64,000 nucleotides of DNA. Source: Streptomyces sp. LBL. Its GTDB lineage: Bacteria; Actinomycetota; Actinomycetes; Streptomycetales; Streptomycetaceae. Within the stretch, counting starts at the first letter, position 1. Each line of letters opens with the position of its first letter. Below the pieces are notes generated by a model. It was not told where the DNA came from. It did no database searches and saw only the letters and a program-made list of their open reading frames with translations. The stretch spans positions 1 to 64,000 of the forward strand of contig NZ_JARXYX010000021.1 of assembly GCF_029893585.1 (NCBI RefSeq), written 5' to 3'. Positions 52,890-60,876 of this stretch are shown in pieces. Both the position numbers and the translations under genes were made by a program.

Positions 52890-53896
52890 GCACCCCCGCC
52901 GCCGTCGTCATCGAGGCACCCGGTGAGCATCGGCTCACCGGGCACACGCCCCGGCAGCCGGAGGCCGGCGAGGCGCTGGTACGCGTTCACGCGGTGGGCA
53001 TCTGCGGCAGCGACCGCGAGGTGTACCAGGGCAACCGGCCCGAGGGGTACGTGCGTTACCCGCTCACGCCCGGCCACGAGTGGTCCGGGACCGTTGAAGC
53101 CGTGGGCGCCGGGGTGCCCGCGTCCCTGGCCGGCCGCAAGGTCGTCGGGGAGGGCTTCCGCAACTGCCAGGTGTGCGACCGCTGCCATGCGGGCGAGACG
53201 ACGCTGTGCACGGCGGGGTACGAGGAGACCGGGTTCACCCAGCCGGGCGCGATGGCCGCCACGCTCACTCTCCCGGCGCGTCTCCTGCACGCCCTGCCGG
53301 CGGATGCCGACCTGACGGCGGCTGCCCTGCTGGAGCCCGCCGCCTGCATCGCGGCCGCCGCGATCAAGGCGAACGCGCTGCCGGGCGAGCGGGTGGCCGT
53401 GGTCGGCACCGGCACGCTGGGGATGTTCGCCGTGCAGTTCCTCAAGGCCGGCTCGCCGGCCGAGCTGCTGGTGGTGGGCACCCGGGACGACCGTGCGGCG
53501 CTGTCACGCCAGTTCGGCGCCACGGACTTCCGCACGAAGGACCAGGAACTCCCCGACGACTTCGACGTCGTCATCGAGACCGCCGGGTCCGCGTCCGCCG
53601 CACGCACCGCCGCCGCTCTGCTCCGGCGCGGCGGTCGCCTGGTCCTGACGGGCATCCCGGCGCCGGGCGCCGAGGGTCTCGACCCGACGGACCTGGTCGT
53701 ACGGCAGCTTGAGGTGCACACCGTCTTCGGGGCACCGCCGGACGCCTGGGCGCACACGGTACGGGTGTTCGGGGCCGGACTTCTCGATCCGCTGCCGCTG
53801 GTCACGCACGAGCTGCCGCTGGCCGAGTTCCCGCGCGCCATCGAGCTGGTCGGGTCCGGTGATCCGAAGGTCGGGAAGGTGCTGTTGCGCCCTTAG
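52886..53896 (+). CDS. Zinc-dependent alcohol dehydrogenase
   Basis: 336 residues from GTG 52886, overlapping the previous stop (GTGA). Catalytic zinc: C in GICGSD, GHE near 66-68; structural zinc cluster NCQVCDRCHAGETTLC; Rossmann motif VGTGTLG near 174. Related to threonine/L-idonate/galactitol-type polyol dehydrogenases. Likely oxidises a sugar or polyol in the same pathway as the dehydratase. Its 3' end is the seed of the minisatellite that follows. Confidence 0.92.
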   Translation: MSTPAAVVIEAPGEHRLTGHTPRQPEAGEALVRVHAVGICGSDREVYQGNRPEGYVRYPLTPGHEWSGTVEAVGAGVPASLAGRKVVGEGFRNCQVCDRCHAGETTLCTAGYEETGFTQPGAMAATLTLPARLLHALPADADLTAAALLEPAACIAAAAIKANALPGERVAVVGTGTLGMFAVQFLKAGSPAELLVVGTRDDRAALSRQFGATDFRTKDQELPDDFDVVIETAGSASAARTAAALLRRGGRLVLTGIPAPGAEGLDPTDLVVRQLEVHTVFGAPPDAWAHTVRVFGAGLLDPLPLVTHELPLAEFPRAIELVGSGDPKVGKVLLRP

Positions 53897-54172
53897 ACGG
53901 GTGGTGCTGCGCCCCTAGGCGGGTGCTGTTGCGCCCCCGGACGGTGCGGCTGCGCCCCTGAACGGCGTGCTCCTGCGCCCGTAGACGGGGTGCGGAGCGC
54001 GCCCGTGGACGGAGCGCTGCTGCACCCCTGGACGGGATGCGGCTGCGCCCTGGACAGGGTGCTCCCGCGCCCGTGGACGGGATGCGGCTGCGCCCTGGAC
54101 AGGGTGCTCCCGCGCCCGTGGACGGGATGCGGCTGCGCCCTGGACAGGGTGCTCCCGCACTCCAAGACGTGC
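53884..54172 (+). repeat. About 22-bp minisatellite seeded by a gene 3' end
   Basis: About 13 units of the type ctgcgcccntggacggg run from the last codons of the dehydrogenase (TTGCGCCCTTAGACGGG) to 54172. Later units form a higher-order 45-bp pair (tgcggctgcgccctggacag plus tgctcccgcgcccgtggacg) repeated three times almost exactly. The units get purer with distance from the gene. Confidence 0.9.
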
Positions 54173-54277
54173 GCCGGTCCGTGGGGTACCTGACGGCCCC
54201 CGGACCGGCGTACCACCAGCTTTTCCGTAACCCGAGCCGCGAACTTCGTCCGACCTACCGAACCCTAAGGACAGCTT

Positions 54278-55246
54278 GTGACCGACGCTTCCACCACAGC
54301 GGCCCGTAGGCCCGGTGAGCAGGCGCTCATCGCCCTCGGGCTGGGTGCGCCCGCCCTCGACCCCGCCGACGCCTCGCCGCACACCTTCCCCGGTGGCGGC
54401 CGCTGGCGCACCGAGATCCCCTCGTGCGAGGGTCCCGAGGCGCTGGCCGTCATCCTCAAGGAGTCCTCGCGCCTCGACGTGCCGATCCACCGGATCAGCC
54501 AGGGCAGCGGCGTGTGGATGCTGACCGACGCCGAGATCACCGAGATGGTCGAGGCCACCACCGAACGCGACATCGAGCTCTGCCTGTTCACCGGCCCCCG
54601 CGGCACCTGGGACATCGGCGGCTCGACCCGGACCGACTCACGCGGTGGGGGTCTGCGGGCCCGCGGCCACGACGCGGTCGCCGGCTGTGTCGAAGACGCC
54701 GTCCGGGCAACGGAGTTGGGCGTCAAGTGCCTCCTCGTCGCCGACGAGGGCGTGCTGTGGACGCTGCACCGGGCGCGTCTGGCCGGGATCATCCCGGCCG
54801 ACACGACCCTCAAGGTGAGCGCCCTCATCGGGCCCGTCAACCCGGCCGCGTACGCGGTCTACGAGAACCTGGGCGCCGACTCGGTCAACGTGCCCAGCGA
54901 TCTGACGCTCGATCACCTCACCGAGATCCGGCGGGTGTCCGCCGCTCCCATGGACATGTACATTGAGGCACCTGACGATCTCGGCGGTTATGTGCGGATG
55001 TACGAGGTCGCCGAGTTGATCCGGCGCGGTGCGCCGCTCTACCTGAAGTTCGGCCTGTCGAAGGCCCCGGCGATCTACCCGTACGGGCACCACATGCGCG
55101 ATGTGACGCTGTCCAGCGCCCGGGAACGGGTGCGGCGCGGGCGGCTCGCTCTGGACCTGCTCCAACGGCACGGAGCGGACGGCGACATGGCGCCGCTCGG
55201 CTCTCGACTGCCGGGCGCGCTGCACAGGTTCGAAACTCCCTCATAA
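54278..55246 (+). CDS. U32-peptidase-like protein in sugar operon
   Basis: 322 residues, GTG start with AAGGAC 6 nt upstream. It resembles peptidase family U32/collagenase-like proteins with a TIM-barrel pattern: IHRISQGSGVWMLTDAEI, LCLFTGPRGTWDIGGS, LGVKCLLVADEGVLW, NPAAYAVYENLGADSVNVPSDLT and MDMYIEAPDDLGG. No protease site is evident. Such genes commonly occur with ChvE-type sugar transporters; the role is not known and could be an aldolase or isomerase. Confidence 0.7.
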   Translation: MTDASTTAARRPGEQALIALGLGAPALDPADASPHTFPGGGRWRTEIPSCEGPEALAVILKESSRLDVPIHRISQGSGVWMLTDAEITEMVEATTERDIELCLFTGPRGTWDIGGSTRTDSRGGGLRARGHDAVAGCVEDAVRATELGVKCLLVADEGVLWTLHRARLAGIIPADTTLKVSALIGPVNPAAYAVYENLGADSVNVPSDLTLDHLTEIRRVSAAPMDMYIEAPDDLGGYVRMYEVAELIRRGAPLYLKFGLSKAPAIYPYGHHMRDVTLSSARERVRRGRLALDLLQRHGADGDMAPLGSRLPGALHRFETPS

Positions 55247-55391
55247 CGTTCCGGACAAAGCCCCTTCACAAAAGGCGACGTGGGCGCACACAATCCCACA
55301 CACCCTTTCTCTCGGTCTTCCTAGCCATCGGCGCCACGGAGCGTGCCCGTGGCGCCGGACCGAGCCCGTCCCGACATCAAGGATGATGATC

Positions 55392-56507
55392 ATGCGTACC
55401 CGTCGAGCCGCACTCGCCGCGATAGCCGCCTCCGCCTCACTCGCCATGACTCTGTCCGCCTGCGGCCAGAGCAGCGAGGGCGGCAGCGACGAGAAGGGGG
55501 GCACCAGCAACAAGGGCGCGACCATCGGCATCTCCATGCCCACCAAGTCCTCCGAGCGCTGGATCGCCGACGGCAAGAACGTCGTCAAGGATCTGGAGGC
55601 CAAGGGCTACAAGACCAAGCTGGTCTACGCCGAGGACGAGCCCGACCAGCAGGTCTCGCAGATCGAGAACATGATCACGCAGGGCGTCAAGGCGCTGATC
55701 ATCGCGTCGATCGACAACAAGTCGCTCAACAACGTCGTCCAGCAGGCCAAGGACGCCAACATCCCGGTGATCTCCTACGACCGCCTGATCCTCGGCACGA
55801 AGAACGTCGACTACTACGCGTCCTTCGACAACGAGAAGGTCGGCGAGCTCCAGGGCAGCTACATCGCCGAGAAGCTCGGCCTGAAGGACGGCTCCAAGAA
55901 GGGCCCGTTCAACATCGAGCTCTTCGCCGGCTCCAACGACGACAACAACACCAAGTACTTCTTCGGCGGTGCGATGAAGGTGCTCCAGCCGTACATCGAC
56001 AGCAAGAAGCTGGTGATCAAGTCCGGCCAGACCGAGCTCACCCAGGTCACCACGCTGCGCTGGGACGGCGCCACCGCCCAGCGGCGCATGGACGACATCC
56101 TGACCGGCACCTACAAGAGCGGCCGGGTCGACGCGGTCCTCTCGCCGTACGACGGCATCTCGATCGGCATCATCTCGGCGCTGAAGTCGGACGGCTACGG
56201 CTCGGGGAGCAAGCCGCTGCCCGTCATCACTGGCCAGGACGCCGAGAAAGCCTCGGTAAAGTCGATCAAGTCGGGCCAGCAGACGCAGACCGTCTTCAAG
56301 GACATCCGTAAGCTCGCCAAGGTCGCCACGAACATGGTCGACTCGGTGCTCAACGGCAAGAAGCCCGAGGTCAACGACGAGAAGACGTACGACAACGGTG
56401 TGAAGGTCGTGCCCGCGTACCTGCTGCAGCCGGTGAGCGTCGACAAGGGCAACTGGCAGAAGGAGATCGTCGACTCCGGCTACTACCAGGCCGGCGACCT
56501 CAAGTAA
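55392..56507 (+). CDS. chvE: Monosaccharide ABC transporter substrate-binding lipoprotein
   Basis: 371 residues from ATG 55392, fixed by AAGGA 8 nt upstream; ATG 55383 is too close. Signal peptide with lipobox LSACGQ. Periplasmic-binding family 4 fold: TIGISMPTKSSERWIADGKN, EDEPDQQVSQIENMITQGVKALIIASIDN, VISYDRLI and DAVLSPYDGISIGIISALKS, all typical of ChvE (glucose, galactose, arabinose and similar). Anchored outside the membrane, delivering sugar to MmsA/MmsB. Confidence 0.94.
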   Translation: MRTRRAALAAIAASASLAMTLSACGQSSEGGSDEKGGTSNKGATIGISMPTKSSERWIADGKNVVKDLEAKGYKTKLVYAEDEPDQQVSQIENMITQGVKALIIASIDNKSLNNVVQQAKDANIPVISYDRLILGTKNVDYYASFDNEKVGELQGSYIAEKLGLKDGSKKGPFNIELFAGSNDDNNTKYFFGGAMKVLQPYIDSKKLVIKSGQTELTQVTTLRWDGATAQRRMDDILTGTYKSGRVDAVLSPYDGISIGIISALKSDGYGSGSKPLPVITGQDAEKASVKSIKSGQQTQTVFKDIRKLAKVATNMVDSVLNGKKPEVNDEKTYDNGVKVVPAYLLQPVSVDKGNWQKEIVDSGYYQAGDLK

Positions 56508-56549
56508 CCGACGGCGCCCACTGGCAGCAACAGATTGGAAGGCACGACC

Positions 56550-58100
56550 ATGGCGGGACCCGTCCTGGAAATGCGCTCGATCGTCAAGACCTTTCCCGGC
56601 GTCAAGGCGCTGTCGGACGTCACGCTGACCGTCCGACAGGGCGAGGTCCATGCCATCTGCGGGGAGAACGGGGCCGGAAAGTCGACCCTGATGAAGGTCC
56701 TCTCCGGCGTTCACCCGCACGGCACGTACGAGGGCGAGATCCTCTTCGATGGAGACGTCTGCGAGTTCAAGGACATCAGGGCCAGCGAGCAGCGCGGCAT
56801 CGTGATCATTCACCAGGAACTGGCCCTGGTGCCCTATCTCTCCCTCGCGGAGAACATCTTCCTCGGCAACGAGCACGCCACCCGCGGGCTCATCAACTGG
56901 AGCGACACGCTCAAGCACGCCAGTGAACTGCTGCGCCGGGTCGGTCTCTCCGACCACCCGGAGACCCGCGTCGCCGACATCGGCGTGGGCAAGCAGCAGC
57001 TGGTGGAGATCGCGAAGGCGCTGTCGAAGAAGGTGAAGCTGCTCATCCTCGACGAGCCGACCGCGGCTCTGAACGACGAGGACAGCGGCAAACTCATGGA
57101 TCTAATCCTTGAGTTGAAGAAGCAGGGCATCACCTCGATCATCATCTCCCACAAGCTGAACGAGATCCGCAAGGTCGCCGATTCGGTGACGATCCTGCGG
57201 GACGGGCAGACCATCGAGACCCTCGACGTGAAGGCGGCGGACACCACCGAGGACCGGATCATCTCCGGCATGGTGGGCCGCGACCTCGACCACCGCTTCC
57301 CCGAGCGGACCGCGTACGAAGGGGAGGTGGGCTCGGCACCGGCTCTCGAGATCCGCAACTGGTCCGTGCACCACCCGATCGACCAGCTGCGCAAGGTGGT
57401 CGACGACGTGTCGATCGACGTCAAGCGCGGAGAGATCGTCGGTATCGCGGGCCTGATGGGCGCCGGCCGCACCGAACTCGCGATGAGCGTCTTCGGCCGG
57501 ACCTACGGCCGGTACACGGGGGGCCAGGTCCTCAAGGACGGCACGGAGATCCGTACGAAGTCCGTCCCCGAGGCGATCAAGCACGGCATCGCGTACGTCA
57601 CCGAGGACCGCAAGCACTACGGCCTCAACCTCATCGACACCATCAACCGCAACATCTCGCTCAGCGCGCTGGGCAAGGTGGCCAAGCGAGGGATCGTCGA
57701 CGAGCAGGCGGAGCGGCGGGTCTCCGAGGGCTTCCGCAAGTCCATGAACATCAAGGCGCCCACCGTCTCCGAGCCGGTGGGCAAGCTGTCCGGCGGCAAC
57801 CAGCAGAAGGTCGTCCTCAGCAAGTGGATCTTCGCGGGTCCCGAGGTGCTGATCCTGGACGAGCCGACGCGCGGGATCGACGTCGGCGCCAAGTACGAGA
57901 TCTACACGGTCATCGACCAACTGGCCGCCCAGGGCAAGGCGGTCGTCTTCATCTCCTCCGAGCTGCCCGAGCTGCTCGGCATGTGCGACCGCATCTACAC
58001 GATGGCCGCGGGGCGGCTCACCGGTGAGTTCTCGCGGGCCGAGGCCTCGCAGGAATCGCTGATGCGCCAGATGACTAAGGACAAAGAGGTAACGGGATGA
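56550..58100 (+). CDS. mmsA: Sugar ABC transporter ATP-binding protein, MmsA/GguA type
   Basis: 516 residues, two fused ABC domains. First half: Walker A GENGAGKSTLMKVLSG, degenerate signature GVGKQQLVEIAKAL, Walker B LLILDEPTAAL. Second half: degenerate Walker A GLMGAGRTELAMSVFG, signature LSGGNQQKVVLSKW, Walker B VLILDEPTRGIDVG. The split of good and degenerate motifs is normal in monosaccharide ATPases. ATG 56550 with GGAAGG upstream. Its stop overlaps the permease ATG. Confidence 0.95.
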   Translation: MAGPVLEMRSIVKTFPGVKALSDVTLTVRQGEVHAICGENGAGKSTLMKVLSGVHPHGTYEGEILFDGDVCEFKDIRASEQRGIVIIHQELALVPYLSLAENIFLGNEHATRGLINWSDTLKHASELLRRVGLSDHPETRVADIGVGKQQLVEIAKALSKKVKLLILDEPTAALNDEDSGKLMDLILELKKQGITSIIISHKLNEIRKVADSVTILRDGQTIETLDVKAADTTEDRIISGMVGRDLDHRFPERTAYEGEVGSAPALEIRNWSVHHPIDQLRKVVDDVSIDVKRGEIVGIAGLMGAGRTELAMSVFGRTYGRYTGGQVLKDGTEIRTKSVPEAIKHGIAYVTEDRKHYGLNLIDTINRNISLSALGKVAKRGIVDEQAERRVSEGFRKSMNIKAPTVSEPVGKLSGGNQQKVVLSKWIFAGPEVLILDEPTRGIDVGAKYEIYTVIDQLAAQGKAVVFISSELPELLGMCDRIYTMAAGRLTGEFSRAEASQESLMRQMTKDKEVTG

Positions 58101-59344
58101 GCACGGATGTGACCGCCAAGACGCCGGCCCCGGCGCCGCCCGGGAAGAGCGGAGGTACGGCCGCCGGCGGAGGCCTGCTGCAGCTCGTACTGGACGGCCT
58201 GCGCCGCAACATGCGCCAGTACGGCATGCTGATCGCGCTCGGCCTGATCGTGGCCCTTTTCGCCGTGTGGACGGACGGCGACCTGCTGCTGCCGCGCAAC
58301 GTCTCCAACCTGGTCCTGCAGAACAGCTACGTCCTGATCCTCGCGATCGGCATGATGCTGGTGATCATCGCGGGCCATATCGACCTGTCGGTCGGTTCGG
58401 TGACGGCGTTCGTGGGGGCGTTCGCGGCCGTACTGACGGTGCAGCACGATGTGTCCTGGCCGGTGGCCGTGGTGCTGAGCCTGGTGGTGGGCGCGGTGGC
58501 CGGCTCGGTGCAGGGGTTCCTCATCGCGTATCTCGGCATACCGTCGTTCATCGTCACCCTCGCCGGCATGCTGATCTTCCGCGGTATGACGGAGATCCTC
58601 CTGGAGGGGCAGACCCTCGGCCCGTTCCCGGACGGGCTGCAGAAGATCGGCAACGGATTCCTCCCCGCGGTCGGCCCCGACACCAACTACCACAACATCA
58701 CACTGCTGCTCGGCCTGGCCCTTATCGTCTTCGCGGTCTTCCAGGAGGTCCGCGACCGCAGGCGCCAGAAGGAGTTCTCGCTGGACGTGGTGCCGCGGAA
58801 CCTCTTCCTGCTGAAGCTGGTCTCCATCGTCGCCGCGATCCTCGTCGTCACGATGCTGCTCGCCAGCTACAAGGGCGCGCCGATCATCCTGCTGATCCTC
58901 GGCGTCCTCGTGGTCGGCTACGGCTACGTCATGCGCAACGCCGTCTTCGGCCGCCACATCTACGCCATCGGCGGCAACCTGCCGGCGGCGAAGCTGTCCG
59001 GCGTCAAGGACAAGAAGGTCACCTTCCTGGTCTTCCTGAACATGGGCGCGCTCGCGGCCCTGGCGGGTCTGGCGATCGCCGCCCGCCTCAACGCGGCCTC
59101 ACCGAAGGCGGGCCTGAACTACGAACTCGAGGCGATCGCCTCGGCGTTCATCGGCGGCGCGTCCATGAGCGGCGGCGTCGGCACCGTCCTCGGCGCGATC
59201 ATCGGCGGTCTTGTCCTCGGCGTGCTGAACAACGGCATGAACCTCCTCAGCGTCGGCAGCGACTGGCAGCAGGTCATCAAGGGCATGGCCCTGTTGGCGG
59301 CGGTCGGCTTCGACGTATGGAACAAGCGCAAGGTCGGTTCGTAA
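58097..59344 (+). CDS. mmsB: Sugar ABC transporter permease, MmsB/GguB type
   Basis: 415 residues, about ten membrane helices. Starts with an Ala/Pro/Gly-rich cytoplasmic segment. MMLVIIAGHIDLSVGSVTAFVGAFAAV and EAIASAFIGGASMSGGVGTVLGAIIGGLVLGVLNNGMNLL are signatures of branched/monosaccharide permeases. ATGA overlap with mmsA couples translation. Last gene of the operon before a strong terminator. Confidence 0.95.
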   Translation: MSTDVTAKTPAPAPPGKSGGTAAGGGLLQLVLDGLRRNMRQYGMLIALGLIVALFAVWTDGDLLLPRNVSNLVLQNSYVLILAIGMMLVIIAGHIDLSVGSVTAFVGAFAAVLTVQHDVSWPVAVVLSLVVGAVAGSVQGFLIAYLGIPSFIVTLAGMLIFRGMTEILLEGQTLGPFPDGLQKIGNGFLPAVGPDTNYHNITLLLGLALIVFAVFQEVRDRRRQKEFSLDVVPRNLFLLKLVSIVAAILVVTMLLASYKGAPIILLILGVLVVGYGYVMRNAVFGRHIYAIGGNLPAAKLSGVKDKKVTFLVFLNMGALAALAGLAIAARLNAASPKAGLNYELEAIASAFIGGASMSGGVGTVLGAIIGGLVLGVLNNGMNLLSVGSDWQQVIKGMALLAAVGFDVWNKRKVGS

Positions 59345-59348
59345 CCGA

Positions 59349-59385
59349 CCGGGGCCCCGCCGACCGGCGGGGCCCCGGCCTTTTT
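59349..59385 (+). terminator. Intrinsic terminator after mmsB
   Basis: Perfect 13-bp stem CCGGGGCCCCGCC / GGCGGGGCCCCGG with a GACC loop, followed by TTTTT. Strong, and it separates the transporter from the epimerase. Confidence 0.92.
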
Positions 59386-59477
59386 CCGGACTCGATTTTG
59401 ACAGGAACAGCACAAAGCTGTTGTACGACTACGCACAGTACGGGGAGGCGACTCCCCTCATTCACGAGGAGCCGCAC

Positions 59478-60626
59478 GTGGAACTGAGCAGACGTACCGT
59501 CATCGCCGGGGCGGCCGCCGCCGGTGTCACCGCCACCACCGTTGGTGGCACCGCGCACGCCACAGGAGGCAGGAAGCCGGTGAAAGAGCTCTTCGGCAAG
59601 CTGGCCGACGGCACGAAGGTCCACCGCTGGTCGCTGGAGAACGGCCGCACGCGTCTGAAGGTCCTCTCCTGGGGCGGGGTCGTCCAGTCCCTGGAGATAC
59701 CGGACCGCAAGGGCCGCCACGCCAACGTCTCGCTGGGTTTCGACACCATCGAGGACTACGTCGCCTCCAGCCCGTACTTCGGCGCCCTGATCGGCCGTTA
59801 CGGCAACCGCATCGCCAAGGGCCAGTTCACGCTGGACGGCAAGAGCCACCAGCTCTCCGTCAACGACGGCGCCAACAGCCTGCACGGCGGCGCCCAGGGC
59901 TTCGACAAGCGGGTCTGGGACGTCGAGCCGTTCACCAAGGGCTCCGACGTCGGCCTGTACCTGCACTACACGAGCGCCGACGGGGAGATGGGCTACCCGG
60001 GCACACTCAAGGTGAAGGTGACGTACACCCTCACCCGGCACGGCGACTGGCGCGTCGACTACGAGGCCACCACCGACAAGGCCACCGTCGTCAACCTCAC
60101 CAGTCACGTGTACTGGAACCTGGCCGGCGAGGGCAGCGGCTCGATCGAGGACCACGAGCTGAAGATCGCCGCCGCCCGCTACACGCCCACCGACGCGGGC
60201 CTCATCCCGACCGGCGAACTGGCGAAGGTCTCCGGCACCCCCTTCGACTTCCGCACCGCCAAGGCGGTCGGCCGGGACATCCGGGACGGTCACCCGCAGC
60301 AGGTCCTCGCCAAGGGCTACGACCACAACTGGGTCCTCGACAAGGGCGTCACGGCCGGTCCCGAGCACGTGGCGACCGTCCGGGACCCGTCCTCCGGACG
60401 CACCCTGAAGATCGCCACCGTCGAGCCGGGACTGCAGTTCTACTCGGGCAACTTCCTCGACGGCACCCTGGTCGGCAGCGGCGGCAGCACCTACCGCCAG
60501 GGCGACGCCCTCTGCCTGGAGACGCAGCACTTCCCGGACTCGCCGAACCACTCGTCGTTCCCGTCGACGGTGCTGCGGCCCGGCCAGACGTACCGGACGA
60601 CGACGATCCACTCGTTCGACGCGTAG
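59478..60626 (+). CDS. Tat-exported aldose 1-epimerase
   Basis: 382 residues from GTG 59478, with GAGGAG 6 nt upstream. N-terminus LSRRTVIAGAAAAGVTATTVGGTAHA is a twin-arginine signal. Mutarotase domain from about 40: GRYGNRIAKGQFTLDG, SLHGGAQGFDKRVWDV, catalytic His in LTSHVYWNLAG and catalytic Glu in LCLETQHFPDSPN. Interconverts alpha and beta anomers of galactose or glucose outside the cell, which would supply the ChvE transporter just upstream. Confidence 0.93.
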   Translation: MELSRRTVIAGAAAAGVTATTVGGTAHATGGRKPVKELFGKLADGTKVHRWSLENGRTRLKVLSWGGVVQSLEIPDRKGRHANVSLGFDTIEDYVASSPYFGALIGRYGNRIAKGQFTLDGKSHQLSVNDGANSLHGGAQGFDKRVWDVEPFTKGSDVGLYLHYTSADGEMGYPGTLKVKVTYTLTRHGDWRVDYEATTDKATVVNLTSHVYWNLAGEGSGSIEDHELKIAAARYTPTDAGLIPTGELAKVSGTPFDFRTAKAVGRDIRDGHPQQVLAKGYDHNWVLDKGVTAGPEHVATVRDPSSGRTLKIATVEPGLQFYSGNFLDGTLVGSGGSTYRQGDALCLETQHFPDSPNHSSFPSTVLRPGQTYRTTTIHSFDA

Positions 60627-60657
60627 GGCCGGCGGGGCCCTTCGGGACGCAGAGTCC

Positions 60658-60695
60658 TTCCGGAGGGCGGCGTCTCCGGAGACACCGCCCTCCGG
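60658..60695. terminator. 38-nt near-perfect palindrome after the epimerase
   Basis: TCCGGAGGGCGG (c/t) GTCTCC and its complement form a cruciform with a single mismatched pair, then a CGTCTTTC stretch. Likely a terminator. Confidence 0.7.
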
Positions 60696-60876
60696 AGACG
60701 CCGTCTTTCAGGACAAGTTCGACGGACAGGTTTAGAAGTCCCCCTTCTTCAAAACCCGTTGAACAGCGTCACCCCTGCCACCGTATGTAAGGGCGGCCCG
60801 CGCTCCCCCGCGCGGGCCACCTGAGACGACGGGCCCCGGTCGTCCCCGCCGGGCCCGCCCCCTACGGAGGCTCCCC

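Noticed and set aside
53884..54172. Possible CRISPR array
   Set aside because: Units are contiguous and similar throughout, with no unique spacers and no cas genes.
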